The position numbers were made by a program, and so were the translations under genes. A stretch of 5,170 nucleotides of DNA. It comes from JAAYCI01 sp964370195. GTDB taxonomy: Bacteria > Bacillota > Clostridia > Oscillospirales > Ruminococcaceae. The notes beneath the pieces were generated by a model that was not told the origin of the DNA, did not search any database, and worked only from the letters and a program-made list of their open reading frames with translations. Positions 1 through 5,170 of this stretch are shown piece after piece (position 1 is the stretch's first letter; each line of letters starts with the position of its first letter). The stretch lies in assembly GCA_964370195.1 (NCBI GenBank), contig CAYJIH010000086.1, positions 1-5,170 of the forward strand. The letters run 5' to 3'.

Positions 1-432
1 TGTGCCTATCGTTTTATCAAGGCTTGTTTTGGATTTTGTCTTTTGAAATATTGAATAAATGTATGTTTTGTATGTGTATGTGTATGTGTGTGCATTGGTA
101 CGACGGTGATGCTTTTGGCTTTCATACGTAAGTCATTGAATCTTCCATTCCAATATTTGGCCAAAACATATATAAATTCGATACTTATTATATCTATGGC
201 TTGCACTATTCACACCATATCATTGTACATATTTTATTAGGGTGTATCGGTAATTCTTATCTTATATTATACTGTTCATGAGAAAAGTCATTCTGTTCGG
301 TGAGTTAAGTGTGGTTGCTTGACTTTATCCTTTCGTAACTGTTTTGGCAATGGTCCAATATGTATTGTGTTCCTACACAAAAACGAGCGCTATTTTTGCA
401 TCAATTCGTTGTTATTCATTCTTTATTTATGC
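1..432. other. AT-rich region with no supported gene
   Basis: This stretch is AT-rich compared with the three genes downstream, and I see no convincing coding region, RNA gene or mobile element in it. The longest open frame is on the minus strand (206 down to 6, GTG start, 66 codons). It has no ribosome binding site, and its His-Thr run is simply the complement of the TGTATG repeat at 69-92. A perfect 10-base palindrome, TTTGGCCAAA, lies at 156-165. The region may be the tail of an upstream intergenic space or decayed DNA; the window starts inside it, so its upstream neighbour is unknown. Confidence 0.5.
69..92. repeat. Short TGTATG hexamer tandem repeat
   Basis: Three perfect head-to-tail copies of TGTATG (69-74, 75-80, 81-86) are followed by a variant TGTGTG (87-92). 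A further isolated copy lies at 60-65, separated by TTT. The tract is an alternating purine-pyrimidine simple repeat, which is uncommon in bacterial DNA and could change length by polymerase slippage. It is about 340 bases upstream of the promoter candidate at 409-438, so a direct effect on the operon is not obvious. Confidence 0.7.
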
Positions 433-438
433 TATAAT
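409..438 (+). promoter_or_regulatory. Putative sigma-A promoter with extended -10
   Basis: A perfect -10 hexamer TATAAT (433-438) is preceded by TGC at 430-432, giving the extended -10 form TGnTATAAT. A -35-like TTGTTA (409-414, four of six matches to TTGACA) sits 18 bases upstream. The expected start of transcription is near 445, which would give the glycosyltransferase gene a leader of about 240 bases. This is the best promoter-like site in the window and lies where the base composition changes, so it probably drives the three-gene cluster. Seen in sequence; activity is inferred. Confidence 0.6.
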
Positions 439-452
439 ATTTAGGTTCAATT

Positions 453-602
453 ATGGTCTTATCAAAACAAGCAGCAGTGCGTGGAATGGGGCCATATTTT
501 GCCCCTATGCTCAATTTCCTTGTTTTCGCTTGCGCAAACATCCTTTCACAAACATTGGCCGGCAAAGCCGCAGGCAAACGGCCGCAGCACGTAGCGCAGT
601 AG
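453..602 (+). CDS. Possible small hydrophobic protein, 49 residues
   Basis: An open frame runs from ATG 453 to TAG 600-602 between the promoter and the glycosyltransferase gene. Its codons (many GCC, GGC, GCA, TTG, AAA, CAA) resemble those of the large genes downstream. The product has a short N-terminal part with Lys and Arg, a hydrophobic stretch at about residues 15-33 (from YFAPMLNF to ANILSQ) that could be a weak membrane segment, and a basic C-terminal tail (AGKAAGKRPQHVAQ). Against it, only AGG at 443-445 could serve as ribosome binding site, and the predicted transcription start at about 445 would leave almost no leader. I recognise no family; it is too short and has too few helices to be a GtrA flippase. 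It may be a real small protein, a leader peptide, or chance. Confidence 0.25.
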   Translation: MVLSKQAAVRGMGPYFAPMLNFLVFACANILSQTLAGKAAGKRPQHVAQ

Positions 603-669
603 CCCTGTTTCGTTTTATTTGTTTAAAATACAGTGGCCATGCTGCTTTGTGGCAGCCGCGCCGCTTTAT

Positions 670-675
670 AGGGAG
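670..675 (+). promoter_or_regulatory. Ribosome binding site favouring TTG 685
   Basis: AGGGAG lies 9 bases before TTG 685 and 15 bases before the in-frame ATG 691. The spacing favours TTG as the start of the glycosyltransferase, although ATG 691 gives the more usual family N-terminus (MISIVVPCYNE). The two starts differ by only two residues. A further in-frame TTG at 619 has no ribosome binding site. Confidence 0.5.
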
Positions 676-684
676 AACAAAACC

Positions 685-1632
685 TTGCAAATGATATCCA
701 TTGTGGTTCCTTGTTATAACGAGCAAGAGGCTCTTTTGCTTTTTTATAAGGAAATTTGTAAAATTATTGATACTATGGAACAAAAACACCATTTGTGTTT
801 CGAAATTCTGTTTGTAAACGATGGCTCGAAAGACAACACGCTGGCACTTATGAAAAAGCTGAGTGTGCAAGATACACGCGTGCGCTATCTTTCTTTTTCC
901 AGAAATTTTGGCAAAGATGCCGCCATTTTTGCCGGCATTGAACATGTAAAAGGCAACTATGTATGTTTGATGGATGCCGATTTGCAAGACCCACCGGCCT
1001 TGCTAGAGGAAATGTATCTGGAAATAAAAAACAATGGCTACGACTGTGTTGCCGCAAGGCGTGAAACAAGAACGGGCGAGCCGCCCATCCGTTCGTTTTT
1101 TGCCAGGTGTTTTTACAAAATCATCAATCGAATATCCGATACAAACATCGTAGATGGGGCCAGAGATTTTCGGCTGATGAACCGAAAAATGGTGAATGCC
1201 GTTTTGGAAATTCGGGAATATAACCGGTTTTCGAAAGGGATTTTGGGCTGGGTTGGCTTTCGGTGCAAATGGATTGGCTACGACAATGTAGAAAGAGCGG
1301 CCGGAAGCACAAAATGGTCGTTTTGGAAGTTGTTTTTATACTCGCTGGATGGTATATTTGCCTTTTCAACGGTGCCACTTGCCATTTCTTCGGTGCTGGG
1401 CATTGTTATTTGCACGGTTTCGTTTTTGTATATGCTGTATATCATTGCAAAAACCATCCTTTTTGGCGATGCTGTGGCAGGGTATCCTTCTTTGGTAAGC
1501 ATCATTCTTTTTGCCAGTGGCATCCAGCTGTTTTGCCTTGGCATCATGGGGCAGTATCTATCGAAATTATATATGGAAGTAAAAAAGCGCCCCATTTACA
1601 TTATCCAAGAGCAATCTGAACATAAAGAGTAA
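685..1632 (+). CDS. GtrB/CsbB-type family 2 glycosyltransferase
   Basis: Probable polyprenyl-phosphate glycosyltransferase: it would move a sugar from a nucleotide donor to undecaprenyl phosphate at the inner face of the membrane. Counting from TTG 685 (315 residues, usual family length), the GT-A domain shows VVPCYNE at 7-13, NDGSKD at 45-50 in the nucleotide-binding part, SRNFGKD at 72-78, and DADLQDPP at 97-104 carrying the metal-binding DxD-like aspartates. DGARDFRL at 157-164 is typical of this subfamily. Two membrane segments follow (about 231-254 and 267-292), and the end KKRPIYII (300-307) is also typical. The chain appears complete with all expected motifs, so it is probably active. 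ATG 691 is an alternative start. It is the first large gene of the likely operon and would supply lipid-linked sugar to the two membrane proteins downstream. The sugar cannot be told from sequence; dolichol-phosphate mannose synthase and ArnC are related folds, but the two C-terminal helices fit GtrB best. Confidence 0.93.
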   Translation: MQMISIVVPCYNEQEALLLFYKEICKIIDTMEQKHHLCFEILFVNDGSKDNTLALMKKLSVQDTRVRYLSFSRNFGKDAAIFAGIEHVKGNYVCLMDADLQDPPALLEEMYLEIKNNGYDCVAARRETRTGEPPIRSFFARCFYKIINRISDTNIVDGARDFRLMNRKMVNAVLEIREYNRFSKGILGWVGFRCKWIGYDNVERAAGSTKWSFWKLFLYSLDGIFAFSTVPLAISSVLGIVICTVSFLYMLYIIAKTILFGDAVAGYPSLVSIILFASGIQLFCLGIMGQYLSKLYMEVKKRPIYIIQEQSEHKE

Positions 1633-1642
1633 AATTTTTGCG

Positions 1643-1675
1643 CATATACGTTGTATATGTTTATATCATAAACAT
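1643..1675 (+). promoter_or_regulatory. Two overlapping alternative hairpins before gene 2
   Basis: Two perfect inverted repeats share bases 1657-1659. The first pairs CATATAC (1643-1649) with GTATATG (1653-1659) around a three-base loop. The second pairs ATGTTTAT (1657-1664) with ATAAACAT (1668-1675) around ATC. As RNA the two stems exclude each other at the shared bases, and the second ends 4 bases before the ribosome binding site of the next gene. Both stems are AT-rich and weak, and no T run follows, so this does not look like a terminator. It could tune translation or be a protein-binding site; function is inference. Confidence 0.35.
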
Positions 1676-1679
1676 GGTT

Positions 1680-1684
1680 AGGGG
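1680..1684 (+). promoter_or_regulatory. Ribosome binding site that decides a TTG start
   Basis: AGGGG is followed after 5 bases by TTG 1690, with no nearer in-frame ATG. It supports TTG as the start of the DUF6311-like gene and gives a Lys-rich cytoplasmic N-terminus ahead of the first membrane helix. The competing start is ATG 1789, which has GGGG (1776-1779) 9 bases upstream but would trim the first helix. Confidence 0.6.
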
Positions 1685-1689
1685 AAAAG

Positions 1690-3420
1690 TTGAAAGTTAA
1701 AACCATAAATATCAAACACAGCACAAACAACACAAACAGCAAACAAAGCCTACAAAAGGGCCGTGCCGGAAATACGGGGCTGTTTTTTATGGGCTCTGCC
1801 ATTGGGCTTCTTGTGTTTCTTGCCGTGTTTGGCTTTAGCAGCCTAAACCCAACGAACGATTTTTTCTGTTCGGTTGGCTTTATTGAAAACGACATTGCAC
1901 AGCACTATGCCGGCTGGATGTTGTACCGTCAATCACCGTGGGCCTTTCCGCTTGGTGTTGGGGCAAACATGGCCTTTCCGTACGCAAGCAGTGTGTCGTA
2001 CACCGATTCCATCCCTTTGTTCGCGGTGTTTTTTAAGGTGCTTTCGCCGTTGCTGCCACAAACTTTCCAGTATTTTGGCCTTTTTGTGGCCGCAAGTTAT
2101 GCGCTTATGGGCGGTTTTGCCTCCTTGCTGTTGGCGCTTTTTACAAAATCAAAAGTGTTGATTGCACTGTCGGCGGCTGTTTTTGCCTTTTCGCCCATTT
2201 TGATGGAGCGCGCTTTTCGCCATGTGGCGCTGTCGGCACAGTTTTTAATTGTGGCAGCCATTTATTATTTCTTTAAAAATAAAGGGACGTATAGCGTTAA
2301 AAAAGCCGTTCCCTTTTTTGTAATCAATGCGCTTGCCATCACCATTCATCCCTATTTTCTTCCGTTCACGTTCGCCATTTTGTTTGCTTACTGTTTGCAT
2401 TGGGCCGTTGGTGCAAAAAAAATTGTAAAGCCACTGGGTGCGCTGCTAGGGTGCATTTTGGCAACCTTGCTTGTGGGGGTTGTGTTTGGCGCTTTCCACA
2501 GCATCGATAGTTCCTCGGACAGCGGATATGGCCAATTTTCCTTTAACTTAAATGCGTTTTTCAACCCGATAAGCGAAGGAATTGCCGATTGGTCGCTGTT
2601 TATGGATGGGCGCCCAAATATATTTTATCAAACAGAGGGGTTTAATTATCTTGGGTTTGGCATCCTACTGGCCCTTGTGCCATGCGTGCTGTTTGCCCTA
2701 TTAAACAAAAATGCACGCACCGAGGGGTTTCAAGTGCTAAAAGGCTCCTTAGGGCTTGTTTTGGTGGCCGCTGTGCTGCTGGTGTTTGCAGCGGGTAACA
2801 TGGTAGCCTATGGTGGGCTTGTTTTGTTTGAGTATACCGTGCCGTCGTTTTTAACGTCCATCACATCTACATTTCGGGCCAGTGGGCGGTTTGCATGGTT
2901 GGCTTTTTATCTCATTTATTTTTTTGTTTTATTCGTCATCACGCGTATTCGGCACAAAATGATACCGGCTTTGCTGCTATCGGCGCTTCTTGTGGTGCAA
3001 ATTGTAGATTTATCGCCCACCATCGCCACAAAACACAATTATTTTGCCGGCAAAGGCTTTTTGGGCGACGGCCACACCGTGCAGGCGCTGGCCACAGACC
3101 CCTTTTGGGACGAGGCGTTTGAACAATTCGATTCGGTTGTGTTGCTTTCGGGTACCATCAATAATGGCAGTATCGAGTTTGCCGTTCGGGCGGGGAAGCA
3201 AAATAAGGGCATGACGGTGAACGTGGCGTTTGAAGCGCGAGCCGAGAACGAAAACAGGGGTGTTTTTCTTGCCGAGCAAAACCAGCTATTGATAGATGGG
3301 CAGGCAAATGCGGATACAATGTATTTGATTTCGGATCCGGCGCCGTATCAACAGCACATTGACAGCGGTTTGTATGCGTATCAAGTGGTGGACGGGCAAG
3401 GCGTTTTATACGTGGCATAA
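1690..3420 (+). CDS. DUF6311-like GT-C-type membrane glycosyltransferase (putative)
   Basis: A 576-residue polytopic membrane protein. The basic, Asn/Thr-rich N-terminal tail (1-28) is followed by about 11-12 hydrophobic helices between residues 29 and 440, then a soluble C-terminal part (about 441-576) that probably lies outside the cell. From memory of the family I assign it to DUF6311: GFIENDIAQHYAGW (63-76) right after the first helix, SPWAFPLG (82-89), SVSYTDSIPL (101-110), HPYF (220-223) and FRASGRFAW (395-403) fit that pattern. An acidic residue (E66 or D68) in the first external loop is where GT-C enzymes that use lipid-phosphate sugars keep their catalytic Asp, so a sugar transfer role outside the membrane is likely but not proven. 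It would use the lipid-linked sugar made by the upstream GtrB-like enzyme. The start is TTG 1690, chosen from the ribosome binding site; ATG 1789 is possible. No frameshift or truncation is seen. The acceptor is unknown. Confidence 0.82.
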   Translation: MKVKTINIKHSTNNTNSKQSLQKGRAGNTGLFFMGSAIGLLVFLAVFGFSSLNPTNDFFCSVGFIENDIAQHYAGWMLYRQSPWAFPLGVGANMAFPYASSVSYTDSIPLFAVFFKVLSPLLPQTFQYFGLFVAASYALMGGFASLLLALFTKSKVLIALSAAVFAFSPILMERAFRHVALSAQFLIVAAIYYFFKNKGTYSVKKAVPFFVINALAITIHPYFLPFTFAILFAYCLHWAVGAKKIVKPLGALLGCILATLLVGVVFGAFHSIDSSSDSGYGQFSFNLNAFFNPISEGIADWSLFMDGRPNIFYQTEGFNYLGFGILLALVPCVLFALLNKNARTEGFQVLKGSLGLVLVAAVLLVFAAGNMVAYGGLVLFEYTVPSFLTSITSTFRASGRFAWLAFYLIYFFVLFVITRIRHKMIPALLLSALLVVQIVDLSPTIATKHNYFAGKGFLGDGHTVQALATDPFWDEAFEQFDSVVLLSGTINNGSIEFAVRAGKQNKGMTVNVAFEARAENENRGVFLAEQNQLLIDGQANADTMYLISDPAPYQQHIDSGLYAYQVVDGQGVLYVA

Positions 3421-3433
3421 ATTAAGAATAAAA

Positions 3434-3440
3434 AGGGGAG
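3434..3440 (+). promoter_or_regulatory. Ribosome binding site of gene 3
   Basis: AGGGGAG lies 3 bases before ATG 3444 and 9 bases before ATG 3450, both in frame. The usual spacing favours ATG 3450. It sits inside the 29-base gap after the stop of the previous gene, which argues for co-transcription. Confidence 0.6.
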
Positions 3441-3449
3441 TGGATGGCA

Positions 3450-5099
3450 ATGCGGCTGCCAAACATAAAAACAGGGGACGGGGAAAAACAAAAAATCATC
3501 GCGTCTTTTTTGCTTGTCATGGTTTCGTTTTTTGTGATATTTTTTGCCTTTGGCATTAAATACGAGGTAAACGATGACGCCATCATCAGCAGCATTGCCA
3601 GTGGTGCACTGGGCGGCCATACAGAGCGGCTGATTTACGTAAATATCGTCATTGGCTATGTATTGCAGGCGTTTTATGCCATTTCTTCCGGCGTAAATTG
3701 GTACGTTTTGTTCCAGCTTGCGGCCGTTCTTGGCTGTTTTATGGTGCTTTGTTACGTTGCAATGGAAAAACTTTCCCTTTTTTATGGGTGCATGGTAAGC
3801 GCCATTTTTATGGTGCTGATTGGTTTTGATATTTTGATGTGGTTTCAATACACAAAAAATGCGGCCGTTCTTTCTGTAACCGGCCTTGTTCTTGTGCGCC
3901 TGGCCCTGGATGAAACGCGCCGGAAAAAGGCGGTGTTCTTTTTTTCTTTCGGCGCGCTGATGCTGATGTTTGGCTCTATGCTTCGGTTTGAAAGTTTTAT
4001 GGCGGCCGGGGCGCTTAGCATTCCATTTTTGTGCCTTGGGCTTACAAAACAAAAGGCCCTCAAGGTGGGCGCTGTGTTTGCTCTTCTTGTGGCCGTGGCG
4101 GTGGGGCTGGAATTTGTAGACAAAGCAAGCTATGAATCGCACGAGCAGTGGCAGCAGTATGTTCAATATAACGACGTGCGAACGGAAATTTCAGACCACC
4201 GAATTACATTTACACACGAAGAAAACGCCGCACAATATGGGCTAAGCCACAGTGAATACGCCCTAATTCGAAGCTGGAACATGTACGACCCAGAAGTGTT
4301 TACAACCGAGCGCCTGCACGAGGTGGCGCAGGCCATGCCAGAGCAAAATATTACGCAAATGGCCGTGGAAACAGTGTATAAATCGGTGCATTTTTTATAC
4401 GATGCACCACCGTTTATGTTGCTTGGGTTGTTGTTTTTGGCGTTTTTGTTTTTTGGCAATTACAAAAAAGGGGCCCATTTTTTGCTCACCTTCGGCATGC
4501 TTTTTTTGCAGCTTTTGTATCTTTTGTACATTTCGCGCCTGCCGCACCGCGTGGAAATGCTGTTGGTGTTTTCCACGGCAGTTTTTGCCGCGCTTTGTTT
4601 CCCGTTTAAAAAAGAAGTGCGCCCTGCAAAATCACTTTGTGGGTTCGCACTTTGTGCCGTTTTGCTGTTTTCGGGCAACTATTGGGAGCTTCAGCAGCAT
4701 GTGCTGATAGATAGAGACGGGCGCGAAATCAACCGCCCTTATTTTGATGTTATCAGCGCGGATAAAGACAGCCTATACATTGTGGATGCAAATATCATCG
4801 ATATGATGATGGGTTATGATGTGTTTACCGTGCACGATGAGGGATATTTTTCCAACATTGTGTTTTTGGGTGGCTGGCACTCCAATTCCCCCATATCAAA
4901 CGAGAAACTTCAAAATTATGGCCAAACAAACCCGTACCGTGCACTGATGGAAAACAACACGTATTTTGTTACAAACAACTGTACAGCGCAGCAAGCGCAT
5001 CTTCAGCAGCATTACGACGCAAGCGCTGTATTTGTGGAACTGCCCGAGCAAGCGGCGCCAAATTTTGGCGTATTTGTGCTGGAAAGTGGCGAAGGGTAG
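3450..5099 (+). CDS. Polytopic membrane protein, GT-C-like, probable glycosyltransferase
   Basis: A 549-residue membrane protein (551 if ATG 3444 is used). Counting from ATG 3450, a short basic cytoplasmic start leads into helix 1 (about 16-36), directly followed by EVNDD (39-43); about seven more helices run to residue 222. A large external loop (about 224-316) contains QYNDVRTEISDH, four more helices follow (321-409), and a soluble C-terminal domain (about 410-549) includes GGWHSNSP (474-481). Paired Asp residues after helix 1 and a long external loop are typical of GT-C glycosyltransferases; MLRFESF (177-183) and RLPHRVE (363-369) carry charged residues next to helices and may be functional. 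I recall similar unnamed proteins in Clostridia but cannot give a family name. It does not resemble the upstream DUF6311-like protein in its motifs. Its place in the cluster suggests it uses the same lipid-linked sugar, or adds a second one. A function other than sugar transfer, for example polymer ligation, cannot be excluded. Confidence 0.8.
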   Translation: MRLPNIKTGDGEKQKIIASFLLVMVSFFVIFFAFGIKYEVNDDAIISSIASGALGGHTERLIYVNIVIGYVLQAFYAISSGVNWYVLFQLAAVLGCFMVLCYVAMEKLSLFYGCMVSAIFMVLIGFDILMWFQYTKNAAVLSVTGLVLVRLALDETRRKKAVFFFSFGALMLMFGSMLRFESFMAAGALSIPFLCLGLTKQKALKVGAVFALLVAVAVGLEFVDKASYESHEQWQQYVQYNDVRTEISDHRITFTHEENAAQYGLSHSEYALIRSWNMYDPEVFTTERLHEVAQAMPEQNITQMAVETVYKSVHFLYDAPPFMLLGLLFLAFLFFGNYKKGAHFLLTFGMLFLQLLYLLYISRLPHRVEMLLVFSTAVFAALCFPFKKEVRPAKSLCGFALCAVLLFSGNYWELQQHVLIDRDGREINRPYFDVISADKDSLYIVDANIIDMMMGYDVFTVHDEGYFSNIVFLGGWHSNSPISNEKLQNYGQTNPYRALMENNTYFVTNNCTAQQAHLQQHYDASAVFVELPEQAAPNFGVFVLESGEG

Positions 5100-5115
5100 C
5101 CAAAAGGGCAAGGCC

Positions 5116-5158
5116 GTGGGACGCTGTCCCACACCCTGCGATTTTTCGAGAAAAATCG
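5116..5158. terminator. Back-to-back hairpins after the operon; terminator or dispersed repeat
   Basis: Seventeen bases after the TAG of the last gene come two perfect inverted repeats: GTGGGAC (5116-5122) with GTCCCAC (5126-5132) around GCT, and CGATTTTTC (5139-5147) with GAAAAATCG (5150-5158) around GA. Another palindrome, AAAGCTTT (5162-5169), lies next to the window edge. The second stem has T5 in one arm and A5 in the other, so it could work as a terminator from either direction, but no uninterrupted T run follows it. The pattern of a GC hairpin, then ACCCTGC, then an AT hairpin looks like the dispersed intergenic repeats I associate with Clostridia. The element may continue past the window. 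Confidence 0.45.
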
Positions 5159-5170
5159 AGTAAAGCTTTT

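Larger units (their letters stand above)
445..684 (+). promoter_or_regulatory. Long 5' leader with small GC hairpins
   Basis: If transcription starts near 445, this is an untranslated leader of about 240 bases. It is richer in G+C than bases 1-440. It contains several short inverted repeats: GGGGC (488-492) with GCCCC (501-505); GGCCG (557-561) with CGGCC (579-583); and GCTGC (641-645) with GCAGC (652-656), which ends 13 bases before the ribosome binding site of the first large gene. None is followed by a clear T run, and I recognise no known riboswitch. The alternative reading is that part of it encodes a small protein (453-602). Whether it regulates anything is not shown by the sequence. 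Confidence 0.25.

Noticed and set aside
6..206. Minus-strand 66-codon frame with a His-Thr run
   Set aside because: GTG start without a ribosome binding site, a stop just upstream, and a low-complexity stretch explained by the TGTATG repeat. I recognise no family.
278..322. ATG frame reading MRKVILFGELSVVA
   Set aside because: It looks like a gene start but stops after 14 codons, and there is no ribosome binding site. I saw no continuation in another frame that would prove a broken gene.
319..347. TTGACT as a -35 element
   Set aside because: No -10-like hexamer at 16-18 bases downstream; the site at 409-438 is far better.
619..684. N-terminal extension of the glycosyltransferase from TTG 619
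   Set aside because: No ribosome binding site before 619, and the extra 22 residues do not match the family, which begins close to the VVPCYNE motif.
344..694. Plus-strand 116-codon frame
   Set aside because: Cys- and Arg-rich sequence with no recognisable domain and no ribosome binding site. It spans the promoter candidate and overlaps the small frame at 453-602 and the glycosyltransferase start.
511..987. Minus-strand 158-codon frame
   Set aside because: Lies opposite the well-supported glycosyltransferase and shows no domain; an antisense shadow.
1638..1667. Weak promoter TTGCGC / TATATC before gene 2
   Set aside because: Four of six matches in the -10 and an AT-rich context make this easily due to chance; the bases are better explained as the overlapping inverted repeats.
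3381..4166. Minus-strand 261-codon frame rich in His, Lys and Gln
   Set aside because: It is the complement of the hydrophobic codons of the third gene; composition is typical of an antisense shadow and it has no recognisable motif.

Overview
The window carries a compact, co-directional (+ strand) three-gene cluster for cell-envelope glycosylation. Upstream is about 680 bases of mostly non-coding DNA, and downstream is a short inverted-repeat-rich tail. The organism is most likely a low-to-moderate GC Gram-positive of the Clostridia (Bacillota). The reasons are strong AGGGG/GGAG-type ribosome binding sites, TTG starts with good Shine-Dalgarno sequences, lysine coded mostly as AAA, and membrane proteins that resemble clostridial families. 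This assignment is inference; no rRNA or other taxonomic marker is present.

Layout. Bases 1-432 are AT-rich and hold no gene I can support, only a short TGTATG tandem repeat. A good sigma-A-type promoter with an extended -10 (TTGTTA, 18-base spacer, TGCTATAAT) lies at 409-438. Bases 445-684 would be a long leader. It is visibly richer in G+C than the DNA before it, has several small GC hairpins, and holds a 49-codon open frame (453-602) that could be a small protein. Then come: a family-2 glycosyltransferase of the GtrB/CsbB/YfdH type (685-1632); a 576-residue polytopic membrane protein that I recognise as a DUF6311-like, GT-C-type putative glycosyltransferase (1690-3420); and a second, different polytopic membrane protein of about 549 residues with an Asp-Asp motif after its first membrane helix, also GT-C-like (3450-5099). 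Spacing is 57 bases between the first two genes and 29 between the last two, with no convincing internal promoter or terminator, so one operon is likely. Two back-to-back hairpins (5116-5158) follow the last stop and may end transcription or belong to a dispersed repeat.

How the genes probably work together. In known three-component systems (GtrA/GtrB/Gtr-specific in phages and enterobacteria, CsbB/YfhO and GtcA-type systems in Firmicutes), a GtrB-like enzyme on the inner membrane face moves a sugar from a nucleotide donor to undecaprenyl phosphate. A small flippase turns the lipid-sugar over, and a large GT-C membrane enzyme passes the sugar to an external acceptor such as a wall polysaccharide, teichoic acid or glycoprotein. 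Here one GtrB-like enzyme is followed by two different putative GT-C enzymes, and no GtrA flippase is visible. Sugar and acceptor cannot be read from the sequence.

I did not find a clearly new biological system. The points most worth checking are the pairing of one lipid-sugar synthase with two dissimilar GT-C-like proteins, the possible small membrane protein in the leader, and the overlapping alternative hairpins just before the second gene.
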